Source: Synergistaceae bacterium (GTDB lineage Bacteria; Synergistota; Synergistia; Synergistales; Aminobacteriaceae). Taken from it: DNA of 64,000 bases. The position numbers and the translations under genes are program-made. Below, piece by piece: positions 8,369 through 18,430 of the stretch (its first letter is position 1; every line of letters starts with the position of its first letter). The notes below the pieces were generated by a model, which saw nothing but the letters and a program-made list of their open reading frames with translations, was not told the DNA's origin and searched no databases. The stretch covers positions 62,001 through 126,000 of the forward strand of contig JAFRAH010000038.1 of NCBI GenBank assembly GCA_017405525.1, read 5' to 3'.

Positions 8369-9229
8369 CTAATCCTTCTTCAGTATGTCCAGAACCATAT
8401 CACGCAGTTCATCATCCTCAAGTGCAAGCTGGATGTTCGCACTAAGCCAGCCCTTCTGTGTACCGCAGTCAAACCTCCGTCCACGATACGCAACCCCCCA
8501 GACAGGCTCAGACTTCGCGAGCTCCCTTATTGCGTCCGTAAGCTGGTATTCTCCTCCTGCACCTGTCTGCTGGTTGTGGAGGAGCGGGAAAATCTCCGGC
8601 GAAAGAACGTAGCGTCCCATAATCGCATAACGTGAGGGGGCATCCGCAAGTTTAGGCTTCTCTACCATGTCGTTAATCCTGAACACTCCCGGCTCTATCT
8701 CCTCACCTGACGCAATACCGTAACGCGAAACGTCCCTATCCTCAACATGCTCAAGTGCGATCACGCTGCCGCCAAGTCTCTCGTGTACCTTGATGAGCTG
8801 TGAGAGCACAGGGTCATCGTCATTGATGAAAACGTCGTCAGGAAGGATTACCCCGAAATACTCACCCTTGCAGACTGGTTCGCCGCATAATACCGCATGG
8901 CCTAATCCCAAGGGCTCACGCTGACGGATGTACATGATTTCCGCCATTTCTGATATACGTATCATCTTGTAGTAGAGCTCAAGTTTTCCGCGCTTCCTTA
9001 GCATGTCCTCAAGCTCAAATGAACGGTCAAAATAATTCTCGATTGATCGTTTGGCCCGGCCCGTAATCATCACTATATCCTCACAGCCTGACGCAAGAGC
9101 CTCTTCAACACCGTATGAGATTATCGGGCGGTTCACCAGTGGCAGCATCTCCTTAGCGATCTCTTTCGTTACGGGCAAAAATCGGGTGCCTAGTCCTGCA
9201 ACGGGAAAAAGGCATTTCTTCACGGTCAT
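8369..9229 (-). CDS. galU: UTP--glucose-1-phosphate uridylyltransferase
   Basis: GalU makes UDP-glucose from UTP and glucose-1-phosphate for surface glycans. The 286-aa protein has the nucleotidyltransferase start KKCLFPVAGLGTRFLPVTKEIAKEMLP. It also carries GLGHAVLCGEP, the metal-binding segment GVILPDDVF and the late VEKP block, all typical of bacterial GalU. It lies 18 bases downstream of glmM on the same strand, so the two hexose-phosphate enzymes probably share a transcript. A terminator follows. Fragments of a GAGGAGA ribosome site precede the ATG. Confidence 0.93.
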   Translation of the reverse strand: MTVKKCLFPVAGLGTRFLPVTKEIAKEMLPLVNRPIISYGVEEALASGCEDIVMITGRAKRSIENYFDRSFELEDMLRKRGKLELYYKMIRISEMAEIMYIRQREPLGLGHAVLCGEPVCKGEYFGVILPDDVFINDDDPVLSQLIKVHERLGGSVIALEHVEDRDVSRYGIASGEEIEPGVFRINDMVEKPKLADAPSRYAIMGRYVLSPEIFPLLHNQQTGAGGEYQLTDAIRELAKSEPVWGVAYRGRRFDCGTQKGWLSANIQLALEDDELRDMVLDILKKD

Positions 9230-9247
9230 GATATTTCTTCTCCTCTC

Positions 9248-10579
9248 CTAGCAGTATTCTTCAAGCCGTGATGCAAGTATTCCTGATAATTCCTCAACCG
9301 TATTGCTTTCAGGGGCTTCAACTAGGATTCGCAATAGTGGTTCAGTTCCTGATGTCCTGATGAAAATTCTTCCGTTCGTGATTTTCCTCTGGTACTCCGC
9401 AGAAATCTCATCCACTGCCTTCATGTCGACAAGCTCACGAGGCCGCTTCAGTGTCAGGTTCGTGAGTTTCTGGGGATAACGCCCGAAACGGTCAACGAGG
9501 CTTGAAGTGTCCTCGCCCAAGTCGTGAATCGCGTTCAGGAAGAGCATTGCCGTGCACAGGCCATCACCTGTTGATGTGAACTCTGAGGCTATGATGTGTC
9601 CTGACTGTTCACCGCCCAACCCTGCACCTGATGCCCTCATCGTCTCAAGAACGTAGCGGTCTCCCACAGGACAGCGAAGGGTAGTTATGCCCTCGTCCGC
9701 AAGATGAGCCTCTAGTGCCATGTTGCTCATCACAGTAACTACTACCTTGTCGCTCCCGGAAATGTTCCTTTTCGCCAGCCAACGACCAAGCACCCAAAGG
9801 ATTATGTCGCCGTCGATTATGCGCCCGTGATTGTCCGAGACTAATACCCTGTCAGCATCGCCGTCAAACGCAAAGCCCAGAGAAAGCCCGTTAGCCTTCA
9901 CGTAGCCAGTGAGATTGTCCATGTGCATTACACCGCAGGACTTGTTGATGTTGAGGCCGTCATAGTCGCAAGCAATTATGTGTGTGTTGAGCCGCGAAAA
10001 CCCCGTGTTCTCCACCATCACAGGGACGCTCAGAGCCGAAGCACCCCCTGCGCAGTCGAAAGCCACGCCGTCAACCACTGCATCAGGCTCAAGCAGTGAG
10101 GACACATGACGCGCATAATCCCTCACGAGTTCCGGGGCATCGTGTATCCTGCCGACATTGCCCGAAGTGTTATGCCCTTCCTGCTCCAGTAAGTCCTCAA
10201 TCGCCAGCTCCTCATCATCTGAGAGCTTGCACCCGTCAGAACCAAGAAACTTTATGCCGTTGTACTCCGCCGGATTGTGGGACGCGCTGATTACCGCCCC
10301 GCCGTCTGCATTAAGTGCCTTGACCGCCCAGCTCACTCCTGGAGTCGGGATTACCCCCGCAAGGTAAACGTCAGCACCCTCCGAGCTCATCCCGGAATAC
10401 AGAGCACCTTCAAGCATTCTGCCGCTTAGTCTCGTATCACTGCCTATGACGATTTTCCGGCCATGATTGAACCTGATGAATGACCTTCCGAGCTTCAATG
10501 CAAGTTCGGGGGTCATGTTGCCGGAATTTGCGAGGTCTCTTACCCCGTCAGTACCGAATAGTTTTCTTTCTCTGCCCAA
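9248..10579 (-). CDS. glmM: phosphoglucosamine mutase
   Basis: GlmM converts glucosamine-6-phosphate to glucosamine-1-phosphate on the way to UDP-GlcNAc. The 443-aa protein starts with LFGTDGVRDLANSG and contains the phosphoserine loop VISASHNPAEYNG near residue 100. It also has the Mg-binding loop FDGDADRVL and the C-terminal phosphate-binding RTSGTEPLLRI. Length is normal. It is the first gene of a pair with galU. The divergent cupin gene lies on its left flank, about 100 bases from the start. Confidence 0.95.
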   Translation of the reverse strand: MGRERKLFGTDGVRDLANSGNMTPELALKLGRSFIRFNHGRKIVIGSDTRLSGRMLEGALYSGMSSEGADVYLAGVIPTPGVSWAVKALNADGGAVISASHNPAEYNGIKFLGSDGCKLSDDEELAIEDLLEQEGHNTSGNVGRIHDAPELVRDYARHVSSLLEPDAVVDGVAFDCAGGASALSVPVMVENTGFSRLNTHIIACDYDGLNINKSCGVMHMDNLTGYVKANGLSLGFAFDGDADRVLVSDNHGRIIDGDIILWVLGRWLAKRNISGSDKVVVTVMSNMALEAHLADEGITTLRCPVGDRYVLETMRASGAGLGGEQSGHIIASEFTSTGDGLCTAMLFLNAIHDLGEDTSSLVDRFGRYPQKLTNLTLKRPRELVDMKAVDEISAEYQRKITNGRIFIRTSGTEPLLRILVEAPESNTVEELSGILASRLEEYC

Positions 10580-10685
10580 AATTTAATCACTCCCTGTTTA
10601 TGTGGATTATACAGCACTGCATAAGTTCATATCGTGATATTATGTTGGCAGTAAAATTTCAGAACAGGAGGAAAATTCGTACATC

Positions 10686-11534
10686 ATGAGGAAATTTCTT
10701 GCAGCAACACTAATTCTTTCGGTGATGGCCTCATTGGCTTATGCTGAGCCGGTCAAGCATGGACAGTGCTACACTGCCGGGGAACTTACCGCGCTGAACA
10801 AGGAGGACGTAGCCGGAGGGAAGGGGACGCTTTACGGGGAATTTGCGTTCATCCGGGACAATGCACGCGATGAGGACGCAATCAAGGAGATCGGGTTCAT
10901 GACGCTCAAGCCCGGAGCATATATCGGACTTCATTCACACAAGGACAATGAAGATGCCTACCTGATACTTTCGGGAACTGGGATATTCACGGACGGTGAA
11001 GGCAATGCGTGGGTAGTGAAGCCCGGCGACATGACCATAGCGCGCCCCGGACAGTCTCACGGTCTGGCCAACCTTTACGGTGAAGATCTGGTGTTCCTCG
11101 ACATAATCGCCAAGAACGCCGCCGCTAACCTCGAAGCCATAACGTCAAGCCCAACGCCCCAGTTCTTCCCGGCCGAAAAACTCTTTGACCGAAACACCGA
11201 ACATGCAGGAGGTACAGGAGACGGCATACTTTACGGGAAGTTTGCGTTCAGGCGCGAGCAGGCCACCGAAGACCAGGCCATAAAGGAGATCGGCCTAATG
11301 ACGCTGAAGCCGGGAGACAGCATAGGACTTCACCGCCACGAAGCGAACGAGGACACGTACATAATCCTTTCGGGGCAGGGTCTCTTCACTGACGGGGAAG
11401 GGAACGAGTACATAGTAGGGCCTCAGTCGGTAACGATAGCGGTTGCCGGTGAGTCTCATGCCCTGAAGAATACAGGCACTGAGGATTTGGTGTTCATTGA
11501 CCTTATTGCGCAGAACCACGCACTAGGAAGGTAA
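10686..11534 (+). CDS. secreted double-cupin protein
   Basis: The 282-aa protein starts with a clear signal peptide (MRKFLAATLILSVMASLAYA) and holds two similar cupin domains, residues about 50-140 and 180-275. Both show the metal motif GLHxHxxNEDxYxILSGxG and a later SH residue (GQSHGLAN, GESHALKN), so each probably binds one metal ion. The halves are about 50 percent alike, which points to an internal duplication. An AGGAGG site precedes the ATG. The gene stands alone between divergent glmM and convergent flgL. Substrate and activity are unknown. Confidence 0.8.
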   Translation: MRKFLAATLILSVMASLAYAEPVKHGQCYTAGELTALNKEDVAGGKGTLYGEFAFIRDNARDEDAIKEIGFMTLKPGAYIGLHSHKDNEDAYLILSGTGIFTDGEGNAWVVKPGDMTIARPGQSHGLANLYGEDLVFLDIIAKNAAANLEAITSSPTPQFFPAEKLFDRNTEHAGGTGDGILYGKFAFRREQATEDQAIKEIGLMTLKPGDSIGLHRHEANEDTYIILSGQGLFTDGEGNEYIVGPQSVTIAVAGESHALKNTGTEDLVFIDLIAQNHALGR

Positions 11535-11610
11535 CCTAATAATTTTCACGTCCCCTTGCCTGAAACATGGCCGGGGGATTTTCTTTTGTCCCGGAATTTC
11601 AGGGCGACAC

Positions 11611-11640
11611 AAAAAAACTCCCCCCAATTAATGGAGGGAG
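11611..11640 (-). terminator. terminator downstream of flgL
   Basis: On the minus strand CTCCC/GGGAG arms enclose a 13-base loop and are followed by seven T residues, 16 bases past the flgL stop. Confidence 0.75.
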
Positions 11641-11656
11641 CATTAAGTGGCTCACT

Positions 11657-14600
11657 TCATCTCAGGAAATCAAGGAGTGTCGGTTGTATGAGCCTCCCAA
11701 TCATGGCAAGGTTGGCCTGATACATGTAGTCGGCAACCATGAGCTTAGAGATTGCCTCGGCTGGGTCAATCTTCATGATGTCGTCATACTGCTCTGTCAT
11801 GATTGAGCTTTCAGTTACGAGGCGTTCATTGTTGTAGGTGTAGCGTGCCTGAAGAGCTCCGTTTTCGGCCATGGCTGAGAGAATATTATTGATGAAGCTG
11901 TCAATTCTGGGAAGCATCTTGTCGGATAGGTCGTCCCTGTTTCCTGCCTCGATTGCGGCTATTGCGTCGTTGATGACACCGAAGCCGTTCTGCCTCATTG
12001 TGTTAGCCCCGCTCCTGATTGTGGCGTTCTGGGCGTGGATCCCGGTGCTGTACATGTCGCCTGCGGTTATGCCTCTGGTTGACGCACTGCCCTCAAGGTT
12101 GTAGCCTCCGCGGTAATAGCTCCTGTCCGAAGTGTCAGTGCCGAGGAAGTCAGCCGTAATGTTGTCCGTGTAGGAAGCCTCGACAGTTCCTCCGCCTGAA
12201 GAGCTCAGCATTATCTTCTTGCTGCTCCCGTCAACTGTGGCAGTTATCCCCTTTCCCCCAAGCTCGCCATTAATGAGGCTGGCTATCTTGTTGGCTCTTT
12301 CGTTTTCGTCAGCAATGCTGTCGGCTCCCGTAAGGTCAACCGTATATGTCTCATCCCCGACAGTCAGGCTCAAAGGCTGAACTAGAAGAATATTTGTGTA
12401 GTCTATACTTCCTGTGCTTGATGCCTTGTCGCCGAAACGTGATTTTACGGAGTACCCTCTTGGCGACCAAAGCATTATCTCGCCGTCCTGGTTAATCTCG
12501 GCCTTAACGTCATAGTCCTGCATTCTTGCGTTGATGAACTCGACAACATCATCAGCCTTGATCTTGTTGTCCGTCGTAACGTCCCTCAATGCCGTAAGGT
12601 CTATCGTGTGTGTGTACCCTGCAACGGTGATGCTGAGCGTGTCAGCCGGGAATGTCTGGTTCTCTATGTCCCACTCGAAGGACATTATGCCGCTGCCAGT
12701 ACCGTCCTCGTTCAAGCGTCCCTGAACTGCCGTGCTGAGCCCTAAAGCATCCTCGGCAATGTGCCCCTTAACGTCAAGGACATTCACAGCCGAGCCGTCA
12801 ACCGATGAGAGAGAGATCAGGGGATAATCGCCAGTATTCCGGGTTGCGGTGTTGCCCATGTGCTGGTCGTAGTAGTTCACGTAGAGCCAGTCGCCCGCTT
12901 GTGTCCTGAGACGGTCGATAACGTCCTTCACCGTGTCGTTCGCGCTAACGTCAATCTCGACGCTGTGAGCCAAGTTCGAGAAGCGTATAGTTCCGTCCCT
13001 GAAAGTCTTTCCTGCTTTCGTGTATGCGCCTTCAACTATATTTCCGTCGCTGTCCAGAGTATCCCCAAACTTATCATTGTCCTTCACTGGTACTAATGTC
13101 TGCTGAAGGTTTGAGGTTACGCCGCCATGAATGCCCATCTGTGCCGCAAGACCGCCGGAATAATCGCTCCATTCAGGGTCAGTGAACGGCATATCCACAA
13201 CAGTGAACGCCTCCCCTGAAAGGAAGTATATTGCGCATGAGCCGTCTATATCTTTCCCGTTTGCGTCGACGTGCTGGACAAAGCCCATAATGTCATGACC
13301 TTCAAGCTCGTTCACCTGGTCTGCTATCTCCTGCATGACAAGAGCCCTGTCTACAAAGCCGGTATTAGGGTCAACAACATCTGCCTTCCTTATGTTCACG
13401 TCATAATACATTCCGCAGTTCATCTGTACGCGCAGTGGTATTCCTACGTTGTCATCAACGCAAGGAGCTGAAGGGAAGTTCACGCATCTTGTGCCAGTAC
13501 CTGCCTTGTCGTCAGTATATGCGTCAGTCCTCAAGGCTGTAGACAGTCCCAGCTTGTCAGCGTAATTGCTCCCGTTCATGTCGAGGAATAGAACCTGCTC
13601 GCCATTATAACCGCGAATAACGAGCCTCTGAGTCTTCTCCTCATTGTCGAGAGTTCCCCTGCCCCAGTCGTCTTTTACGTCCTCACTTAGGGTAACCTCA
13701 AGCCATCCTGCCCCGGCATTCTTGAGGCGTGAGGCTATCTCTTCAAGCGTGTATGTCCCTTCGTTGAGCTTTATGTCTGCGGTTTTCCCTCCGCTTGAGA
13801 CCCTCCAGTGAAGCTGCTCGCCAGTTGCTACGGTGATTGTGTCATTAACTCCCAGTTCACGGCTCTTCATGGCCGTCTCCATTCCCAGAACGTCGAAAAC
13901 GTCCATATGGCTGTGATCAAGAAGTCTGTTGCCACTTTTTGCCGTAATGGAGTCGCTCTTGTATTCGCCTGTAGTGCTGTCTATGGGGAGGTCGAAAATT
14001 TTTCGGGCGTTTCCTTCAGCGGTTATAGTCAGTGATGGGTAGTGAAGTGCCTCTTTTGCCTCGTCAACGTGCAACCTGTCTTCCGGGAGGTCGCCGGTTC
14101 TTTCAGCGGTTATGACTATGCTTTTACCGTCCGCCGAGGTCCGGGCAAATATCCCGTTGATGTCGTTGATTTTCTTTGCGATGCTCTCTATAGTGTCGGT
14201 GTTGGTGATGGTTACGGTTGTCTTTGTGTCGGGGTTGTTGCCGATCATGATGCTGAACGATGCTTCTTCACCTGCTGCGGGTTTCCAGTCTTCCGCGCTC
14301 ATGTCAAGTGTGGTTATTTCGGCCTCCGTTGGCATGTAGTCGGTATCAGGCCAGCCGGTTATGCCTACCTTCTCGCCTGTGTTGCTCTTGAGGAAAAGCT
14401 GCTGCCTTCCTGTCTCGTAGTCCTTCTCGATATACGCCCTCACTAACATATCCGCGCCCTGCTCTTCAAGTGAGCTGTTCACTATGTCGGCCAAGTCCTG
14501 AAGGCTTATCCCCGTTACCTCATTGGGATCCCTGTAGCCGTTACTGTCGGAATAATTCACGTCGTCAGTGTTGGTCTTGTTGTAGTCTGAATCCTTCCAG

Positions 14601-15280
14601 TCCTCCGGGATAAAGACCGAGAGCGTACGTGTTCCTACTGTGATTTGCACTTTCTCCTCCCGGCCCGTCCACTCCCAGTCAAGCGGGACATAGTGTGAGC
14701 AGATGAAGTAGCTGTCCTCATTCTCCGGTACAATGTCGCTCCCTGTGAACGAGACATCACCCAGGAGGCTCTCACTGACTGCGTACTTTATGCGTTCGTC
14801 CGTGCCCTGGTACTGGATGCTCCCGTCCGGCATCTCAACGAACGGCTTGGTGCTCGTGTCAGTCCCGCCAAAAAGGTACTGTCCTGCTACCTTCGTGTTC
14901 AGATTGTCCATCATGATCTTCTTGTTGGCCTCAATCTGTGCCGTTATGTCCTCAAGCTGGTCGGAGCTCAATGCGCCATCACCTGCCTGAATGATGAGCG
15001 ACCTTATGGCTTGGGCGGCATCCAGGACGTTGTTCAATGCGCTGTCAGCATAACGCAGCATAGTTATTCCGTTGGTTGTGTTGGCTTGGTATTTGTCGTT
15101 GGCATTCAGGGCGGACTGTACCGAAAGAGAGCGCGATACAGCCGAAGGGTTGTCGGAAAGTTTGTTATATTTGTTGCCTGTCGCTATTTGTTTCTGCAGT
15201 TCCTGAAGGTTCCTCTGGCTTTGTGAGAGCGAGTCCATCAGGCTGCCATACATTGTTGCTGTCGTTAAGCGGCTGTACAT
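11657..15280 (-). CDS. flgL: flagellar hook-filament junction protein FlgL, greatly enlarged
   Basis: FlgL (HAP3) joins the hook to the filament. The ends match FlgL: the N-terminal coiled region MYSRLTTATMYGSLMDSL through LFGGTDTSTKPF (residues 1-150), and a C-terminal helical segment of about 140 residues. The protein is 1207 aa against about 300-400 in most bacteria. The extra 800 residues are beta-rich and contain at least five copies of a loose flagellin-insert pattern, strand then D-T-[IV]-x-x-[IV]-x-x-x-[IL]-N, at about 355, 495, 775, 890 and 975. The start has a GAGGAGA site. A terminator-like hairpin separates it from flgK. Confidence 0.9.
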   Translation of the reverse strand: MYSRLTTATMYGSLMDSLSQSQRNLQELQKQIATGNKYNKLSDNPSAVSRSLSVQSALNANDKYQANTTNGITMLRYADSALNNVLDAAQAIRSLIIQAGDGALSSDQLEDITAQIEANKKIMMDNLNTKVAGQYLFGGTDTSTKPFVEMPDGSIQYQGTDERIKYAVSESLLGDVSFTGSDIVPENEDSYFICSHYVPLDWEWTGREEKVQITVGTRTLSVFIPEDWKDSDYNKTNTDDVNYSDSNGYRDPNEVTGISLQDLADIVNSSLEEQGADMLVRAYIEKDYETGRQQLFLKSNTGEKVGITGWPDTDYMPTEAEITTLDMSAEDWKPAAGEEASFSIMIGNNPDTKTTVTITNTDTIESIAKKINDINGIFARTSADGKSIVITAERTGDLPEDRLHVDEAKEALHYPSLTITAEGNARKIFDLPIDSTTGEYKSDSITAKSGNRLLDHSHMDVFDVLGMETAMKSRELGVNDTITVATGEQLHWRVSSGGKTADIKLNEGTYTLEEIASRLKNAGAGWLEVTLSEDVKDDWGRGTLDNEEKTQRLVIRGYNGEQVLFLDMNGSNYADKLGLSTALRTDAYTDDKAGTGTRCVNFPSAPCVDDNVGIPLRVQMNCGMYYDVNIRKADVVDPNTGFVDRALVMQEIADQVNELEGHDIMGFVQHVDANGKDIDGSCAIYFLSGEAFTVVDMPFTDPEWSDYSGGLAAQMGIHGGVTSNLQQTLVPVKDNDKFGDTLDSDGNIVEGAYTKAGKTFRDGTIRFSNLAHSVEIDVSANDTVKDVIDRLRTQAGDWLYVNYYDQHMGNTATRNTGDYPLISLSSVDGSAVNVLDVKGHIAEDALGLSTAVQGRLNEDGTGSGIMSFEWDIENQTFPADTLSITVAGYTHTIDLTALRDVTTDNKIKADDVVEFINARMQDYDVKAEINQDGEIMLWSPRGYSVKSRFGDKASSTGSIDYTNILLVQPLSLTVGDETYTVDLTGADSIADENERANKIASLINGELGGKGITATVDGSSKKIMLSSSGGGTVEASYTDNITADFLGTDTSDRSYYRGGYNLEGSASTRGITAGDMYSTGIHAQNATIRSGANTMRQNGFGVINDAIAAIEAGNRDDLSDKMLPRIDSFINNILSAMAENGALQARYTYNNERLVTESSIMTEQYDDIMKIDPAEAISKLMVADYMYQANLAMIGRLIQPTLLDFLR

Positions 15281-15302
15281 GGTTGATCTTTCTCCTCTGC
15301 GT

Positions 15303-15335
15303 AAAAAAAATCCCCTCCCGCTTCCTTCAGGAGGG
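15303..15335 (-). terminator. terminator-like hairpin between flgK and flgL
   Basis: On the minus strand CCCTCC/GGAGGG arms with an 11-base loop are followed by eight T residues. It lies between the flgK stop and the flgL start of one operon, so it may act as a partial terminator that lowers flgL relative to flgK. Confidence 0.7.
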
Positions 15336-15364
15336 TGTTCATTTCCCGGCGGGCTCTGGAAAAA

Positions 15365-18300
15365 TTATCGGCCCACAAGCCCCATGCCGTTAATTATCGT
15401 GTTCAGCATCTCGTCCATCGTGGTGATGTATCTCGACATTGCCCCGAAAGCTCTGTTCAGTATGACCATGTCCATGAGCTCCTCATCGAGATTAACCCCC
15501 GAACAAGCCTGCCTCTGTGAGTCAATCTGATCTGACACTGTGGCCTCAGTCGTGTACATGAGCTTTGCGTGTCCTGCCTCAGTGCCTACCTGTGAGAGCA
15601 TTGCGTCATATATCCCGCCAATGGACATAGTGCCGCCCTCAAGTATCTTTGCGAAATTCAGGGCAACCATTCGTGAGGCATTAGTTCCGTCGCCTGAACC
15701 TCCGCTGACTCCTGAGACTGCCTTGCCGTTCTCGTCCTTCTTGCCCATTGCCGCGCCTATAAGGGACGGGTCAAAGCTCACACGGTCGGTAACACTGAGC
15801 CTTGCCGCCGCATCTGACTGGTGGGACAACGGGTTGAAGAATGCTACCCCTGTTGTCGTTACGTCGCCGGAAACACCGTAGCCCGAATACTGGTAGGCGT
15901 TGAACGTTTTGACGAGGCCGTAAGCCATTTCATCAAGCTCTGATTTGAGGTTGGGTATCATCTCATCCCTAGCTTCCTCAAGTCCCTTAATCGAGCCGTC
16001 CCGTATGTGATGACGGACTGTTATCGTTGTCGTTCCTGAACTCTTGAGGTTGAGCCACATTCCGGGGTTTATCTCCGTGAGCTCTTCGGCCTTGTACCTG
16101 CTCCTTATGTCCCCGGACAATGAGGGTATTCGTCTGGCCATGTTTATCTTGTTGTCGGAAGATAGATAGCGTACACCGTTAAGGCTGAATGATGCATCTT
16201 TCGCTAGCCCTGACTCTGGAATGTAGGCTATCTCCCGGAAACTGGATATATATTTTCCGTCCTCATCCATTATGTCGGAAGTGATCTGCTGGTTCATCGT
16301 GAGGCCAAGCCTGCGGAGTACCTGCATGTTCCCGTCCTCTGAGCCCATCAGCGTAATCCTCTGGGCTTCACCGGCAACGTTGGCTGAAATCTCAAGGTAG
16401 CCGTTATCCACGCTGGCATGTACCCACTGTTCCGGCTCAGTCAGGCCGAACTCTTCCTGATATTTCTCGTTTATCTTGTTCCGTATCGTTATGAGGCTGT
16501 CGGAACTCTCTACGTCTATCGTAATCACCGGGTTTTCGTTGACCATTCCCATTGACTGGGCTAAATTTCCCTCAACGTCAGAGATCGAAAGAAGGTAGTT
16601 ATCCCTCGACTCAATATAGAACTGTGTAATCACCCCTGATGATGATTTCCCAGTTGTAACCTTCATCCCTGAAAGTGCAGGGTTGTCCGAACTTCCGGCC
16701 TTCATGAAAGTTGAGGCCATGAAGTCAGTTAGGTCTTTCGCGGTGAGTGAGCTCCCTGCGGTCATGTTGGTGCCCAAGTCTGAGCTGAGAACCCACTTGC
16801 TCGTTGAGGCGTTCCATGTCGCCGAAAAATCTACCTGATCGCCTGAGACCCCGACCCTGAACGTGTGCTTTCGCGGTGAAGTATCATCGTCGCTGCTTAT
16901 GGCCTTGAGTATGTCGCCCTCTTGAAGTCCCTTGCCGGAATTTGCGCTGAAGTTGTTTGAGGTTACACGTGTTCCCTGAGTGCCGACCTGAATCCTGAAT
17001 GAGCCCGAAATATTCAGCGGGTCATCAATATTCACGGGGTCTGTCCTCATGTTCACGGCCAGAAGTTCACGCTTTGCCTCAGTGAGTGCGCCGAGCATTC
17101 CGCTGTAATCCGTGAGCTCCACTGGGGAATTGTCAGCATCAGCCGTGAAGATTATTGCGTTCCCGTCCTTTCGTGCGTCAACCCCAACGGTCAAATCGTC
17201 AGCCTTCGAGTTGATGAAGTCCACCAGGTCATCAACCGTGAGATTCCCGGTTATGGTTGTCGATAAAACGTTGCCGTCCGAGTCAGTTTCAGGCACTCCG
17301 TCCTTCTCGGCTCTCAGCTTCCAGCCTGTACCCTCCTTGTCGATCTTCACCGTGAGAACGCTGGGTTTGTTGTCTGTGTCAAGCACCCTGAACTGCAGCT
17401 TGTAGGGTATATCCGCGCTGTCGCTGTTGAGGATTACCCCGCCCTCAAATTCCGATGATCTCACCGCATAGGTCTCAAGGCAGTGGGCATTTCCGCCGCC
17501 TATAGTCCATTCAAGGCCGTTTGCTGTACGGTCTACAGTAAGCTGATACGTTCCTTCAGGTCCGGTAGCAAGTGCCTCTGTTACGTCAGGGTTCTCCACT
17601 ATGTCAAACTCATTCTCCGCAACCTGAACATCATAGTACACCTGGTTATCCCATATGAACGCGTGAGCCTTGAGCTCTCTTACGTTATTGCCCTGAACTA
17701 GCACTTTCCCGTTCACTGACAGGAAGAACTCGCCGGTAATTCCGTCATGCTCCTTCGGCTCATTGTATGCTATATCCATCATCTTCGAGAGACGGTCTAT
17801 TATCACATCACGCTGATCCCGCAAGTCGTTGGCGTTCTGGTTCAGTGCCTCAGCCTCGTAAATCTCCTTGTTGAGCGCGGCTATGTTGTGAAGCATACCG
17901 TTGGCCTCTTTAACCGACTGCTGTATCTCCATGTTGATGCTCTCGTTGTAGGTGTTGAAGCTGTCGATGAGGTTTCCCAGCATTGAGCCTAGGGAGTTTG
18001 CCGACGTAACCAGTGCCTGACGTGTCGCGACATCTTCCGGGGTCTGCTGGAGGGTCTGCATGTTCGTGAAGAACGTATCCATTGCCGAGCGTATCCCTGA
18101 AGAATTAGGCTCTGATATGTAGTTCTGTATGTTGTCGTAGAGATCGTTTATCTTTTCCCAGTAGCCTAGTGTCGCCTGGCTGTCCCGGAACTGGAAGTCA
18201 AGGAACTCGTCCCGTATCCTCTCGATGCTGGATATAGTCATTCCCTGACCGAGCTGGCCAACACCGGGAATATTCTCCGGCGTTACGGTCGTGAAGTTCA

Positions 18301-18424
18301 CCCTTTGGCGGGAATAACCTTCGGTGTCCATGTTCGAGATATTGTGCCCGACCGTCTGCATCCCCAGCCTGAACGCGTTTAGTGCGGATTTCCCCATTTC
18401 GAGGCCGCCGAATGTACTGCTCAT
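15365..18424 (-). CDS. flgK: flagellar hook-associated protein FlgK, enlarged
   Basis: FlgK (HAP1) forms the first junction ring between hook and filament. The N-terminus MSSTFGGLEMGKSALNAF with HNISNMDTEGYSRQRV is the standard flagellar rod/hook motif. The C-terminus has SGVNLDEELMDMVILNRAF and MDEMLNTIINGMG, the usual HAP1 ending. At 1019 aa it is much longer than the common 450-650. Residues about 280-800 form added beta-rich modules that also carry the flagellin-insert-like pattern seen in the neighbouring FlgL. An AGGGGG site precedes the ATG, 6 bases after flgN. Confidence 0.92.
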   Translation of the reverse strand: MSSTFGGLEMGKSALNAFRLGMQTVGHNISNMDTEGYSRQRVNFTTVTPENIPGVGQLGQGMTISSIERIRDEFLDFQFRDSQATLGYWEKINDLYDNIQNYISEPNSSGIRSAMDTFFTNMQTLQQTPEDVATRQALVTSANSLGSMLGNLIDSFNTYNESINMEIQQSVKEANGMLHNIAALNKEIYEAEALNQNANDLRDQRDVIIDRLSKMMDIAYNEPKEHDGITGEFFLSVNGKVLVQGNNVRELKAHAFIWDNQVYYDVQVAENEFDIVENPDVTEALATGPEGTYQLTVDRTANGLEWTIGGGNAHCLETYAVRSSEFEGGVILNSDSADIPYKLQFRVLDTDNKPSVLTVKIDKEGTGWKLRAEKDGVPETDSDGNVLSTTITGNLTVDDLVDFINSKADDLTVGVDARKDGNAIIFTADADNSPVELTDYSGMLGALTEAKRELLAVNMRTDPVNIDDPLNISGSFRIQVGTQGTRVTSNNFSANSGKGLQEGDILKAISSDDDTSPRKHTFRVGVSGDQVDFSATWNASTSKWVLSSDLGTNMTAGSSLTAKDLTDFMASTFMKAGSSDNPALSGMKVTTGKSSSGVITQFYIESRDNYLLSISDVEGNLAQSMGMVNENPVITIDVESSDSLITIRNKINEKYQEEFGLTEPEQWVHASVDNGYLEISANVAGEAQRITLMGSEDGNMQVLRRLGLTMNQQITSDIMDEDGKYISSFREIAYIPESGLAKDASFSLNGVRYLSSDNKINMARRIPSLSGDIRSRYKAEELTEINPGMWLNLKSSGTTTITVRHHIRDGSIKGLEEARDEMIPNLKSELDEMAYGLVKTFNAYQYSGYGVSGDVTTTGVAFFNPLSHQSDAAARLSVTDRVSFDPSLIGAAMGKKDENGKAVSGVSGGSGDGTNASRMVALNFAKILEGGTMSIGGIYDAMLSQVGTEAGHAKLMYTTEATVSDQIDSQRQACSGVNLDEELMDMVILNRAFGAMSRYITTMDEMLNTIINGMGLVGR

Positions 18425-18430
18425 AGTATC

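Noticed and set aside
8318-8635. Plus-strand ORF opposite the end of galU
   Set aside because: It overlaps the galU coding region and terminator, and its sequence is low-complexity without family support.
14042-14446. 134-codon ORF antisense to flgL
   Set aside because: It lies wholly within flgL on the other strand and has no ribosome site or family pattern; it is a shadow of the real gene. Similar long shadows over mraY (56564-57142), cbiQ (29721-30302) and the AAA gene (5826-6377) were also rejected.
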